Below, piece after piece: positions 1 to 8,919 of a DNA stretch of 64,000 nucleotides. The position numbers and the translations under genes are program-made. The stretch's first letter is position 1, and every line of letters starts with the position of its first letter. The notes beneath the pieces were generated by a model. It saw only the letters and a list, made by a program, of their open reading frames with translations. It did not search any database and was not told the origin of the DNA. The DNA lies in assembly GCF_045310675.1 (NCBI RefSeq), contig NZ_JBJHZZ010000005.1, positions 141,468 through 205,467 on the forward strand. Direction: 5' to 3'. The DNA is from Clostridium_AT stratigraminis (lineage in GTDB: Bacteria > Bacillota > Clostridia > Clostridiales > Clostridiaceae).

Positions 1-1391
1 CAGGTGTTGCAGGTGCTTTGATGTATGAAAAACTAACTGATGGTATTTTCTTCGAAGTTGGTGGTACAAGTACAGATATATCCTGTGTAAAGGATGGTAA
101 TGTAACTATAAAATACGCAGAGGTAGGCGGCCATAAAACCTATTTAAATTCCTTGGATGTCCGTACAGTAGGTGTTGGCGGTGGAAGTATGGTGCAAATA
201 AGTAACGGAAAGGCAATTGATGTTGGTCCAAGAAGTGCTCATATTGCTGGTATGGGCTATGAAACATATGCCACTGAGTCTGAAATTGTTGATCCTGTAT
301 TAAAAACAATAAGCCCCTTAGAAAATGATCCAGAGTATGGCTATGTAGAATGCTCAAATGGCAAGAAGTTTGCACTTACTCTTTCTGGTGCTGCTAATAT
401 TTGCGGCTATGTAAATAAAAAGGACTATGCATATGGTAATGCAGCTGCAGCTAAAAAGGCCTGGGAACCATTAGCTAAAAACATGGGACTTTCTGTGGAA
501 GAAGCAGCTAAAAAGGTACTTGGTTTTTCTGCTGCAAAAAATGGTAAGGTTGTAAACAGCATGATTCAAGATTATGGCCTAGACAAGAATTCTATAACAT
601 TCATAGGCGGCGGCGGTGGTGCTGGAACAGTAGTGCCACATATTGCTGAAACCTTTGGATGCAAGTTCAAGCTGGCTAAGAATGCTGAAGTTATCTCACC
701 TATAGGCGTAGCGTTAGCTATGGTAAGGGACATGGTAGAAAGAACTATTTCTAATCCAACAGAGCAGGATATACTTTCTATCCGTAGAGAAGCTATGCGT
801 ATGGCTGTACAATCAGGCGCCATTCCAGATACTATTGAAGTTAAAATAGAAATTGATGCTCAACGTCATAAGGTAAGAGCCATTGCTATAGGAACCACGG
901 AGCTTAGAACAAAAGATATGAATGGCAAGCGTAAAACTGATAAGGAACTTATGGACATTGTAGCTGACAACCTAAAGGTTCCAGCAGAAAAGGTTGGGAT
1001 AGTAGCTGATAATGGAAGTCTCTGTGCTATTACAAGTGAAATTATAAAGAAACAATTAATATTCTTTAAAAAGAAGGTTAATGCAGTAAGGCTTATTGAT
1101 AGGGACGGAATAATAAGATTACAAAAGAAGAATGCTTCTGTACGAACCTGCGGACCAAATACATGGAAAAATGCTATTGATCAATTGCTTGAAGAATATA
1201 CAAATTACAGTGATGGGGGAGCGGAAATCCCAAATATCTACATAGCTTATGGAAGCAGGATAATAGACCTTTCTGGAATGCAAGGTGCGGGTCAGATAAA
1301 GTCAGTATGTGAGGCGGAGCTTTCTGGCATACAAGAGATTGAAAAACTAATAATGATATGTACACTTACTACAGAAAACGAAAGAGGTTAA
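1..1391 (+). CDS. Hydantoinase/oxoprolinase family protein, 5' end outside window
   Basis: ATP-dependent hydantoinase/oxoprolinase (HyuA-like) fold. The reading frame is open back to base 3, so the protein starts upstream of the window; the ATG at 18 is internal. Visible motifs are the acetate-kinase/actin-like phosphate signature EVGGTSTDIS near the start, a VGVGGGS loop, and a second glycine-rich loop GGGGGAGTVVPH around residue 195 of the visible part. The family hydrolyses cyclic amides or lactam-like rings with ATP, but members are poorly predicted by sequence. The C-terminal ~180 residues are less typical and I cannot assign them. It heads a same-strand cluster with a putative metalloprotein, an FAD oxidoreductase, a polyol-type dehydrogenase and a sugar kinase. 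Substrate unknown. Confidence 0.8.
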   Translation, partial: GVAGALMYEKLTDGIFFEVGGTSTDISCVKDGNVTIKYAEVGGHKTYLNSLDVRTVGVGGGSMVQISNGKAIDVGPRSAHIAGMGYETYATESEIVDPVLKTISPLENDPEYGYVECSNGKKFALTLSGAANICGYVNKKDYAYGNAAAAKKAWEPLAKNMGLSVEEAAKKVLGFSAAKNGKVVNSMIQDYGLDKNSITFIGGGGGAGTVVPHIAETFGCKFKLAKNAEVISPIGVALAMVRDMVERTISNPTEQDILSIRREAMRMAVQSGAIPDTIEVKIEIDAQRHKVRAIAIGTTELRTKDMNGKRKTDKELMDIVADNLKVPAEKVGIVADNGSLCAITSEIIKKQLIFFKKKVNAVRLIDRDGIIRLQKKNASVRTCGPNTWKNAIDQLLEEYTNYSDGGAEIPNIYIAYGSRIIDLSGMQGAGQIKSVCEAELSGIQEIEKLIMICTLTTENERG

Positions 1392-1419
1392 TATTTAGGG
1401 CAAGATTGGAGGTATAGGC

Positions 1420-2100
1420 ATGAGAGCTTTCCCATTTCCAGATAAGATAATGTCAAGAGAAGAATTACTAAGAGATCTTTTATATGAGAAAATTCCAAAG
1501 GGTGATCTTGAAAGCATTTCCGACAGAGCCTGGGAAACAGGCGCAGCTGCAGCTAAAGCAATTATTAAAGAGCATGGCTTTGAAATATCAATAATAGAAA
1601 TTGCAAAAATAAGTGGACTTACAATTGAACGCAGTGAAAAGGATCATGTAGCAGGGAATGTGAGGTATTTCAGCGAGTATTATTCTGGACGTAACGCAAT
1701 AATACTTTATACAGAATCTGTAAGTAAATGGGCAAAGATTAATAGGCTGTCAATGGATGAGGCTGAGGAATTAATATTGTCTCATGAATACTTTCACTTT
1801 CTTGAGTGCACAAAACTAGGTTTAACCTCCAAGCAATACATGGTTCCAAACATAAAAATAGGGAAAATTGTACTTGGGAAATCAGGTATTCGAGCTCTTT
1901 CAGAAATAGGAGCCCATGGCTTTTCCAGAACCTTTTATGAGTTAAGAGGACAAGCTGTTAATGAGAAAATATCAAATAAACAGAATTTATTGTGTAATGA
2001 AGCAGTTAATCCTTTGCAGTTTGATGGTGAAAAAACAGCAGAAAAGATTTTTAGCTATAGCTTTAAAAATATATTTAGTAGTAAGGATAAGAGGAGATAA
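1420..2100 (+). CDS. Putative HExxH zinc metallopeptidase-like protein
   Basis: 226 residues, no signal peptide or membrane segment. It carries HEYFH at residues 122-126, and about 36 residues later EIGAHGF with Glu162. That spacing resembles the third zinc ligand of ImmA/IrrE-type (gluzincin-like) peptidases. The N-terminal half has no domain I recognise. The start is the ATG at 1420, preceded by GGAGGT at 1408-1413. It lies 28 nt after the hydantoinase-like gene and 4 nt before the FAD oxidoreductase, so it is co-transcribed with catabolic enzymes, an unusual place for a peptidase. The HExxH motif is seen directly; peptidase activity is inference, and a non-proteolytic metal-binding role is possible. 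Confidence 0.6.
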   Translation: MRAFPFPDKIMSREELLRDLLYEKIPKGDLESISDRAWETGAAAAKAIIKEHGFEISIIEIAKISGLTIERSEKDHVAGNVRYFSEYYSGRNAIILYTESVSKWAKINRLSMDEAEELILSHEYFHFLECTKLGLTSKQYMVPNIKIGKIVLGKSGIRALSEIGAHGFSRTFYELRGQAVNEKISNKQNLLCNEAVNPLQFDGEKTAEKIFSYSFKNIFSSKDKRR

Positions 2101-2104
2101 GAGC

Positions 2105-3478
2105 ATGAAAAAAGAAATCATTAAAACAGATGTTGCAGTTTTTGGCGGGGGACCTGGTGGAATTTCTGCAGCTGTAGCAGCTGCTAGGCAAGGAGCAAAA
2201 ACTTTAATTGTTGAGAGACTAGGATTCTTAGGCGGTGGTATGACTACAGGACTTCCACTTCTAGCCTTCTTGGATGTAAAAGGAAGAACAGTAACTGGAG
2301 GAATTGCCCAGGAAATCGTTGATAGATTAACAGAAATGGGAGGCAGCTATGGACACAGAATATGTCCTTTTCATAACTCTACAACAATTATCAACCCATT
2401 ATATGCAAGAATAGTAAGCTTCCAAATGATTAAAGAAAATAATATTGAGCCATTGCTGCACTCTGAGGTAATCGGTGCTGGTGTTGAAAATGGAAAGCTG
2501 GTATCTGTTACAGTTATGTGCAAGGGTACAGAGATTGAAATACAGGCTAAAGTATTCATAGATGCAACAGGTGATGGTGATGTAGCTTACTTAGCTGGAG
2601 CAAGATATGAAAAAGGACAGGAAGGTACTGGTTTAATGCAGCCACCAACCTTAATGTTTGATATTGGTGGAGTTAAATTAGAGGAATTCTTCGACTATTT
2701 AGAGCAGCATCCTGAAGAATTACCATATGGTTCTGGACTAAATCACATACGTCCAGGTTACAATGCAGACTTTTTCCGTGAAAGCCCAAATCATGTATTT
2801 TTCGGATTAAATGCACTTATTTCAAAACTTAGAGCTGAAGGTAAATGTCCTATAGATAGGGATACTGTAATTTATATTAATCAGCCTATAACAGACCATG
2901 TTGCTATCAACACAATTAGAATTTTGAACTTTGATGGTACTAATGCAAGTGATTTAAGTCGAGGTGAGATGGAAGGACATCTGCAAATTCTACCGCTAAT
3001 AAAGATGCTTCAGGAAAATGTACCTGGCTTTGAAGACTGTTACTTGTCTTCCATAAATCCAACTATTGGAGTACGTGAGACAAGAAGGGTTATAGGTAAG
3101 AAAATGCTGCATAAAGAGGAAGTTATAAATGGTGATGTTCCAGCTGATACTATAGGACTTGGTTCATACATTATTGATATTCATAATGGTGAAGGTAATG
3201 GTACTTATATAAAAACGCTTGAGGAACCATATGGTATTCCTTATGGATGTACTCTTGCAGAAGATATTGATGGATTAATGCTAAGCGGCAGGTGCATAAG
3301 TGTAGATGCTGTAGTATTTGGTTCTTCAAGAGTTATGCCAACTTGTATGGCAGTTGGAGAAGGCGCTGGTGTTGGTGCAGCACTTGCTGTAAAGCATAAT
3401 ATAAGTCCATCTGAGGTTAATACAGATGAAATAAGAAACATACTTATAGAGCAAGGGGCAATACTTTCCATTAATTAA
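2105..3478 (+). CDS. FAD-dependent oxidoreductase (FAD_oxidored family)
   Basis: 457 residues from the ATG at 2105, with GAGGAG eight bases upstream; an upstream in-frame ATG at 1961 lies inside the previous gene and is rejected. The N-terminus has a Rossmann FAD motif (VFGGGPGGISAA) followed by an acidic end of beta-2 (VER), then the LGGGMTTG stretch typical of the PF12831-type FAD-dependent oxidoreductases. A second ATGDGD motif lies around residue 155. A C-terminal segment (LMLSGRCISVDAVVFGSSR) is the usual FAD-closing region of this family. Soluble, no membrane segments. The family oxidises organic acids or alcohols; the true substrate here is unknown but should belong to the same pathway as the neighbouring dehydrogenase and kinase. 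Confidence 0.82.
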   Translation: MKKEIIKTDVAVFGGGPGGISAAVAAARQGAKTLIVERLGFLGGGMTTGLPLLAFLDVKGRTVTGGIAQEIVDRLTEMGGSYGHRICPFHNSTTIINPLYARIVSFQMIKENNIEPLLHSEVIGAGVENGKLVSVTVMCKGTEIEIQAKVFIDATGDGDVAYLAGARYEKGQEGTGLMQPPTLMFDIGGVKLEEFFDYLEQHPEELPYGSGLNHIRPGYNADFFRESPNHVFFGLNALISKLRAEGKCPIDRDTVIYINQPITDHVAINTIRILNFDGTNASDLSRGEMEGHLQILPLIKMLQENVPGFEDCYLSSINPTIGVRETRRVIGKKMLHKEEVINGDVPADTIGLGSYIIDIHNGEGNGTYIKTLEEPYGIPYGCTLAEDIDGLMLSGRCISVDAVVFGSSRVMPTCMAVGEGAGVGAALAVKHNISPSEVNTDEIRNILIEQGAILSIN

Positions 3479-3541
3479 TAATAGAATTTTATATTTACTA
3501 TAAAAAATTTTAAAAATTAAAAATAGAATGGAGGAATTTAT

Positions 3542-4615
3542 ATGTCAATGCCAAAAACAATGAAAGCTCTTGTAGCTTATAGCTCAAATGATTATAGGTT
3601 TGAAGGAGAATATCCAGCCCCTATTTGCGGGCCAGATGATATTATTATAAAAACAGAAGGCTGCGGAATATGTGCAGGTGACCTTAAATGCCAGCATGGA
3701 GCTGCAATGTTCTGGGGAGATGAGACACAGCCATCTTGGGTACAAGCACCATTTATTCCCGGACATGAATTTGTAGGAATTGTTGCTGCTATAGGAGAGA
3801 ATGTTAAAGGCTACGAAATGGGAGACAGGGTTACTGCTGATCAGATAGTACCTTGCGGGGAATGCCGTTTCTGCAAAGATGGCCATTATTGGATGTGCCA
3901 GCCTCATGAGATTTTTGGATTTTTCGGAAAACTTAATGGAGGTATGGCTGAATATGTAAAACTTCCAAAGAATGCTGTAATACATAAGGTACCTAAGGAT
4001 ATGAAACTTGAAGATGCACTTCTTATTGAACCTTATGCTTGCTCAAAACACTGCGTTGACAGGGCACAGATAGGCTGTGAGGATATAGTAGTACTTTCAG
4101 GCGCAGGTACTCTTGGCCTTGGTATGGTAACTTATGCAAAACTTAGAAACCCTAAAAAGCTAATAGTACTTGATATGATGGATGAACGTTTAGAAAAGGC
4201 AAAAGAACTTGGTGCAGATTTGGTTTGGAATCCATCCAAGGTAAATGTTGTAGAGGAGATTATGAAGTTAACAGATGGTTATGGCTGTGATATTTATATA
4301 GAAGCAACAGGTCATCCATCCTCAGTAACACAAGGAATGCAGATGATTCGTAAGCTAGGAAGATTTGTAGAATTTTCCGTATTTGGAGCCCCAACTACCT
4401 TAGACTGGTCAATTATAGGCGACCGAAAGGAGCTTGATGTACTTGGATCACATTTAAGCCCTTACTGTTTCCCATTTGTAATAGAAAATATTGCAAAGGG
4501 TACTTTAAAAACTAATGGGGTTGTATCTAAGACATTTGCACTTGAAGATTGGAAAACAGCATTTGAATATGCCACTGGTAAGGATGGAGATTTCAAGGTT
4601 GCTATAAAATTCTAA
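3542..4615 (+). CDS. Zinc-dependent medium-chain alcohol/polyol dehydrogenase
   Basis: 357 residues, full length for the MDR family. The catalytic zinc site is visible as GCGICAGD and GHEFVG; the structural zinc site as CGECRFCKDGHYWMC (four cysteines). The nucleotide-binding loop GAGTLGLG lies in the C-terminal half. It resembles the erythritol/L-threitol dehydrogenase branch of polyol dehydrogenases, from memory of that family, so I give no gene symbol. Start ATG at 3542 with GGAGG at 3531-3535. Sixty-three bases separate it from the FAD oxidoreductase and 20 from the FGGY kinase downstream, which supports a polyol or sugar-alcohol catabolic role: oxidation of a polyol to a ketose, then phosphorylation by the kinase. 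Confidence 0.8.
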   Translation: MSMPKTMKALVAYSSNDYRFEGEYPAPICGPDDIIIKTEGCGICAGDLKCQHGAAMFWGDETQPSWVQAPFIPGHEFVGIVAAIGENVKGYEMGDRVTADQIVPCGECRFCKDGHYWMCQPHEIFGFFGKLNGGMAEYVKLPKNAVIHKVPKDMKLEDALLIEPYACSKHCVDRAQIGCEDIVVLSGAGTLGLGMVTYAKLRNPKKLIVLDMMDERLEKAKELGADLVWNPSKVNVVEEIMKLTDGYGCDIYIEATGHPSSVTQGMQMIRKLGRFVEFSVFGAPTTLDWSIIGDRKELDVLGSHLSPYCFPFVIENIAKGTLKTNGVVSKTFALEDWKTAFEYATGKDGDFKVAIKF

Positions 4616-4635
4616 GCATAAAAGGAGGGGTAAGT

Positions 4636-6171
4636 ATGACAAGCTATCTTATTGGAACTGACATAGGCACCTCAGGAACCAAGACCATAATAATGGATAC
4701 TGAAGGAAAACTTATTGCATCAGATCTTCAAGAATATGACGTATTGACACCAAAAGCTTTATGGGCAGAACAGTGGCCAGAGGTATGGGTAGACGCTGTT
4801 AAGTTATCCATAAAAAATGCAGTTAAGAAGTCAGGCTGTGAGCCTCAAAATATTAATGGCATATGCATAAGTGGATTATATGGAGGCTCTGGAATTCCTG
4901 TAGATGAAAATATAAAGCCTGTACGCCCTTGTATTATATGGATGGACAGAAGAGCAGCAGAACAGGAAAAATGGGTAATTGAGAACATAGGCAAAGAAAA
5001 AATGTATGAGATTACACATAATGGGACAGACCCATATTACGGTTATACAAAGATACTGTGGATTAAGGATAATGAACCTGAAAATTGGGTAAAGACAAAG
5101 TTGTTTTTACCTCCAAACTCCTTTGCAATATATGAACTTACTGGGGAAATTGCCGTTGATTATTCCTCTGCAGGAAACATCGGCGGATTATTCGATGAAG
5201 AAAACCGAACATGGTCCAAAGAAATGCTGGACGCAATGGAAATACCGATGAGTATGATGCCTAAGCGTATAGTTGAATCAAGTGATATTGTTGGAAGGCT
5301 TACAAAAGAAGCAGCAAAGGAGCTTGGATTAAATGAAGGCACTCCTGTTTGTGCTGGTGGAGTAGACTGCGTAGTGGCTACTTTTGGTCTTGGAATATTT
5401 GAGCCAGGTCAGTATGCAGCTGTTATTGGTACGTCTATGTGTGCTGCTCTTGTTCACGATAAGCCAATAAGTGCAAAAGGACTTATAGAAATGCCCTATG
5501 TTAAGGATGCTAAGAAGCTCTCTTATTCCTTTGGGGGTGCAGCAACTGCCGGTGCCTTAATTAAATGGTTCCGGGACAATTTTGCTATGGAGGAAAAACT
5601 AGTTGAGACGAATGGTGGCGAGAATGCCTATATAGCGCTAGATAGGGAAGCTGAAGGTATAGCTCCTGGAAGCGAAGGGCTTATAGTACTTCCATACTTC
5701 ATGGGAGAGAGAAGCCCGGTGTGGGATACTAATGCAAGGGGCACTATTCTGGGCTTAAGCCTTTCTCATACAAAAGCTCATATATATAGAGCATTTCTTG
5801 AAGCGGTAGCATTTTCACTACGACACTCAATGGAAAGCACCAATACTGATTTAGGAGATTATATACTAGTTGCAGGTGGTGTTGCAAAATCAAAGCTTTG
5901 GAGACAAATTATTGCTGATGTTACAGGATATGCAGTAGTTTGCCCGCTTAATGATGTTGAGGCCAATTTAGGAGACGTTATACTGGCAGGAATAGGAACG
6001 GGATGCCTTACCTATGATGATGTTGAAAAATGGCAGCTATTTGATGAAAAGGTAATACCAAATCCTGATACTCATGAATTGTACAATAAGTATTATAAAC
6101 TATATGGTTTAGTATACAAACATCTCAGTGATGACATGAAAGAATTAAACAATATCGCTAAAAGGCAATAA
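4636..6171 (+). CDS. FGGY-family carbohydrate kinase
   Basis: 511 residues, the usual length of FGGY kinases. The N-terminal phosphate-binding loop reads GTDIGTSGTKTIIMD and the second domain has GEAxSPVWDxxARG-like (GERSPVWDTNARG) and VAGGVAKSKLW motifs. It phosphorylates a ketose or polyol with ATP in the cytoplasm. It resembles xylulokinases more than glycerol kinases; compare the separate glpK at 7382-8872. Start ATG at 4636 behind GGAGGGG. Last gene of the cluster; a hairpin with a T-tract follows at once. The substrate probably is the product of the upstream dehydrogenase, but sequence alone does not tell which sugar. Confidence 0.85.
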   Translation: MTSYLIGTDIGTSGTKTIIMDTEGKLIASDLQEYDVLTPKALWAEQWPEVWVDAVKLSIKNAVKKSGCEPQNINGICISGLYGGSGIPVDENIKPVRPCIIWMDRRAAEQEKWVIENIGKEKMYEITHNGTDPYYGYTKILWIKDNEPENWVKTKLFLPPNSFAIYELTGEIAVDYSSAGNIGGLFDEENRTWSKEMLDAMEIPMSMMPKRIVESSDIVGRLTKEAAKELGLNEGTPVCAGGVDCVVATFGLGIFEPGQYAAVIGTSMCAALVHDKPISAKGLIEMPYVKDAKKLSYSFGGAATAGALIKWFRDNFAMEEKLVETNGGENAYIALDREAEGIAPGSEGLIVLPYFMGERSPVWDTNARGTILGLSLSHTKAHIYRAFLEAVAFSLRHSMESTNTDLGDYILVAGGVAKSKLWRQIIADVTGYAVVCPLNDVEANLGDVILAGIGTGCLTYDDVEKWQLFDEKVIPNPDTHELYNKYYKLYGLVYKHLSDDMKELNNIAKRQ

Positions 6172-6181
6172 CATTTAAATG

Positions 6182-6219
6182 AAAAAATGGTGGGCTAATA
6201 ATTAGTCTACCATTTTTTA
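6182..6219 (+). terminator. Intrinsic terminator after the FGGY kinase operon
   Basis: Inverted repeat AAAAAATGGTGGGCT / AGTCTACCATTTTTT with a short AT loop, G-T pairs at two positions, ending in six T. It starts 11 bases after the kinase stop codon and closes the catabolic operon. Confidence 0.8.
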
Positions 6220-6390
6220 TTAAGGAAAATAAAAATATCAAGGAGACATCCCAGTGTACATTTATATATATAACATAGTAAACAGTGATATAATTAAATA
6301 AAGAATTAATCTTAATAATAATTCTCCGGGGTGAAATTAATAAAGAATATTATGTTTACATAAAAATGTAAAGAAACGAGGAGCTTAAAG

Positions 6391-6870
6391 ATGAGTATAA
6401 GAAGTACCGCAAAAGCAATTATTATTAATAAAGGAAAAGTGCTATTAAATAAATGTTTTGATGAATATAATGGGGAATATTACTCATTACCTGGTGGTGG
6501 ACAGCACACCTATGAAACATTGCAGGAGGCTATAATTAGGGAATGTCTTGAAGAAACTGGTTACAGCGTTATTCCAAAAATATTTGCAGCACTCTGTGAA
6601 GAAATATGTGAAAATCCAAAAACAAAGGAATTATATCCAGAATATATTCATAAGATGTATCATATTTTTATATGTGAATTAAGAAATGAAACAGCAAAAA
6701 AACCAATTGAAATTGATGATATGCAAGTTAGTAGTGAATGGATTAACATAGAAGATTTAGATAAAATTCGGCTCTTGCCTAAGGTGTTGAATGAAAATAT
6801 TGGCAAGATTATTAGTGATCAGATACCTATGTTTATAGGCTCTGAGCATATTAAATATAATCATGGCTAA
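6391..6870 (+). CDS. Nudix hydrolase
   Basis: 159 residues. A complete Nudix box is readable: Gly, five residues, Glu, seven residues, then RECLEETGY, matching G-x5-E-x7-REUxEExGU. The family hydrolyses nucleoside diphosphates linked to another moiety; substrate cannot be named. Start ATG at 6391 with GAGGAG at 6379. A 220-nt AT-rich gap separates it from the preceding operon terminator, so it probably has its own promoter. It is followed 30 nt later by the small zinc-ribbon protein. Confidence 0.85.
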   Translation: MSIRSTAKAIIINKGKVLLNKCFDEYNGEYYSLPGGGQHTYETLQEAIIRECLEETGYSVIPKIFAALCEEICENPKTKELYPEYIHKMYHIFICELRNETAKKPIEIDDMQVSSEWINIEDLDKIRLLPKVLNENIGKIISDQIPMFIGSEHIKYNHG

Positions 6871-6900
6871 ATAAATTAAATAAAGAGGGAGGTATTTAAA

Positions 6901-7209
6901 ATGTTTTGTCCAAAATGTAGGAGTGAGTATAGTGAGGGATTTACTACCTGCGCTGATTGTGGCGCTGAATTAGTAGAAGAACTATCAAAGGAAGCAGAAT
7001 TTGAATATGTAGAATTTACTACAATTGCAGAAACAAGGAATTTGGGTTTAATAGCTTTAGCAAAATCAATTTTAGATTCTGAAGGGATAAAATATTATAT
7101 AAATGATGTTCCAACATTAATTGCAGCAGGAACTATATTCGCACAGATTCAAGTGCCGATATCAGATGCCGAAAATGCAAAAGAATTATTAAAAGATATA
7201 GGACTATGA
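6901..7209 (+). CDS. Zinc-ribbon DUF2007 domain protein
   Basis: 102 residues. The N-terminus is a zinc ribbon (CPKCRSEY then CADCGAEL, four cysteines in two CxxC knuckles). The remainder resembles the DUF2007 'putative signal transducing' domain (FTTIAETRNLGLIALAKSIL, then a C-terminal helix ending AKELLKDIGL). Function of the family is not established. GGGAGG precedes the ATG. No membrane segment. Confidence 0.75.
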   Translation: MFCPKCRSEYSEGFTTCADCGAELVEELSKEAEFEYVEFTTIAETRNLGLIALAKSILDSEGIKYYINDVPTLIAAGTIFAQIQVPISDAENAKELLKDIGL

Positions 7210-7346
7210 TAATATCTTAATGTACCATGACCTTTTTAAATAATCTCGTAGTTATTTTATTGTTTTAATTATACTCTGAACGGAAAATTTGAAAAGGCAA
7301 TAGTACGCTTTGATATCTTTTATGAAGATATATGAAAATAATATAA

Positions 7347-7377
7347 GGGGAGTATATCAATTTGATATGCTCCCTTT
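7347..7377. terminator. Convergent terminator between DUF2007 gene and glpK
   Basis: GGGAGTATATCA / TGATATGCTCCC hairpin with a 3-nt centre and CCCTTTTA on the plus side. It lies between two convergent genes and can serve both, though the T-tract is better on the plus strand. Confidence 0.65.
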
Positions 7378-7381
7378 TATA

Positions 7382-8872
7382 TTATTTAATCCAACCTTGA
7401 GATCTTTTTACAGCTTCATGCCAGCCGGACAATAAATCTTCTCTTTTTGAAGCCTCCATTGTTGGTATGAAAACCTTTGAGACTGCCCAGTTTGCACTTA
7501 CTTCCTCTTTGTTTTTCCAATAGCCAACTGCCAGCCCTGCAAGGTAAGCTGCGCCTAAAGCTGTGGTTTCAATAACTTCTGGCCTGTCAACCTGGACTCC
7601 AAGAACATCAGATTGGAATTGCATCAAGAAGTTGTTGGCACAGGCTCCTCCATCAACCTTTAGTGACTTAAGAGTTATTCCGGAATCTTCCTGCATTGCA
7701 TCCAAAACATCTGATGTTTGATATGCCAGGGATTCTAAGGTAGCTCTTATAAAGTGCTCCTTTTTAGAACCTCTTGAAAGCCCTACTATAGTCCCTCTTG
7801 CATATGGATCCCAATAGGGTGCACCAAGTCCTACAAAGGCAGGAACTACATAAACACCATTTGTATCTTCAACTGCTGCAGCATAGTCTTCAGAATCTGC
7901 AGCAGTTTTAAGTATTCTAAGTTCATCTCTTAACCATTGAATAGCTGCTCCGGCAACAAATACGCTTCCTTCAAGAGCATATTCTACCTTACCATCAATA
8001 CCCCATGCTATTGTTGTTAATAGTCCATTTTTAGATTCTATTGCCTTTTCGCCGGTATTCATTAACATAAAGCAACCTGTACCGTAAGTATTCTTAGCTG
8101 TTCCTGGCTCAAAACAAGTTTGACCAAATAAAGCTGCCTGTTGGTCTCCTGCAGCACCGCCAATGGGAATTTCTCCACCTAGAAGGTGGTTGTCAGTATA
8201 TCCGTATACGCAGCTTGAAGGCTTAGGCTCTGGAAGCATTGATTTTGGAATATTTAGTTCAGCTAGAATTTCATCATCCCACTTCAGATCATGGATGTTA
8301 AACAGCATAGTTCTTGAAGCATTGGAGTAATCGGTTACATGAACTCTACCGTTAGTGAGCTTCCAAATTAGCCAAGTATCAATATTTCCCAATAATAGAT
8401 TACCTTTTTCAGCTTCTTCTCTTGCGCCTTGAACATTATTTAAAAGCCACTCAACCTTTGTAGCAGAGAAATATGCATCTAATATTAAACCGGTTTTTTC
8501 TCTAACAATCTTGTCAAAGCCCCTTGACTTTAATTCGTCGCATCTCTCAGCTGTTCTTCTGCACTGCCAAACAATAGCATTATGTATTGGAAAGCCAGTT
8601 CTCTTGTCCCAAACTACAGTGGTTTCTCTCTGATTAGTAATACCAATGGTTGCAATATCCTTTGCTGTTGTATTGATTTTAGCCATTGCTTCGCTGGCAA
8701 CACCAATTTGAGTTGACCAAATTTCCATTGCATCATGTTCTACCCAGCCAGACTTAGGAAAGATCTGAGTAAATTCCTTTTGAGCCACACTTTCAATTAA
8801 GCCCTTTTCATTAAACAGTATACATCTTGAGCTTGTTGTACCTTGATCCAGTGCCATGACATACTTTGCCAT
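7382..8872 (-). CDS. glpK: Glycerol kinase
   Basis: 496 residues, the canonical glycerol kinase length. It phosphorylates glycerol to sn-glycerol 3-phosphate with ATP in the cytoplasm. Typical signatures are AKYVMALDQGTTSSRCILF at the N-terminus, RTGFPIHNAIVWQCRR, GTGCFMLMNTG and GLGAPYWDPYARGTIVGL. Conserved His/Arg substrate residues appear in the expected places (NQRETTVVWD). GAGGAGG stands just upstream of the ATG. It is the last gene of a minus-strand run that begins with a glycerol-3-phosphate dehydrogenase-like protein and includes the antiterminator glpP, so regulation by glycerol 3-phosphate via GlpP is expected. Confidence 0.97.
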   Translation of the reverse strand: MAKYVMALDQGTTSSRCILFNEKGLIESVAQKEFTQIFPKSGWVEHDAMEIWSTQIGVASEAMAKINTTAKDIATIGITNQRETTVVWDKRTGFPIHNAIVWQCRRTAERCDELKSRGFDKIVREKTGLILDAYFSATKVEWLLNNVQGAREEAEKGNLLLGNIDTWLIWKLTNGRVHVTDYSNASRTMLFNIHDLKWDDEILAELNIPKSMLPEPKPSSCVYGYTDNHLLGGEIPIGGAAGDQQAALFGQTCFEPGTAKNTYGTGCFMLMNTGEKAIESKNGLLTTIAWGIDGKVEYALEGSVFVAGAAIQWLRDELRILKTAADSEDYAAAVEDTNGVYVVPAFVGLGAPYWDPYARGTIVGLSRGSKKEHFIRATLESLAYQTSDVLDAMQEDSGITLKSLKVDGGACANNFLMQFQSDVLGVQVDRPEVIETTALGAAYLAGLAVGYWKNKEEVSANWAVSKVFIPTMEASKREDLLSGWHEAVKRSQGWIK

Positions 8873-8887
8873 TTGCGTCCTCCTCTA

Positions 8888-8915
8888 AATAAGTAATAAG
8901 CCATATGGATGCTAC
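8888..8915. repeat. Short dispersed repeat (ataagtaataag type) between glpK and glpP
   Basis: AATAAGTAATAAGCCATATG followed by GATGC resembles half of the palindromic element at 41454-41504 and a copy at 41346-41370. Here it fills most of the 47-bp gap between glpP and glpK. Confidence 0.4.
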
Positions 8916-8919
8916 TAAA

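Noticed and set aside
1961..2104. Upstream start of the FAD oxidoreductase at 1961
   Set aside because: It overlaps the preceding gene by 140 bp; the ATG at 2105 has GAGGAG and starts the Rossmann fold at the usual distance.
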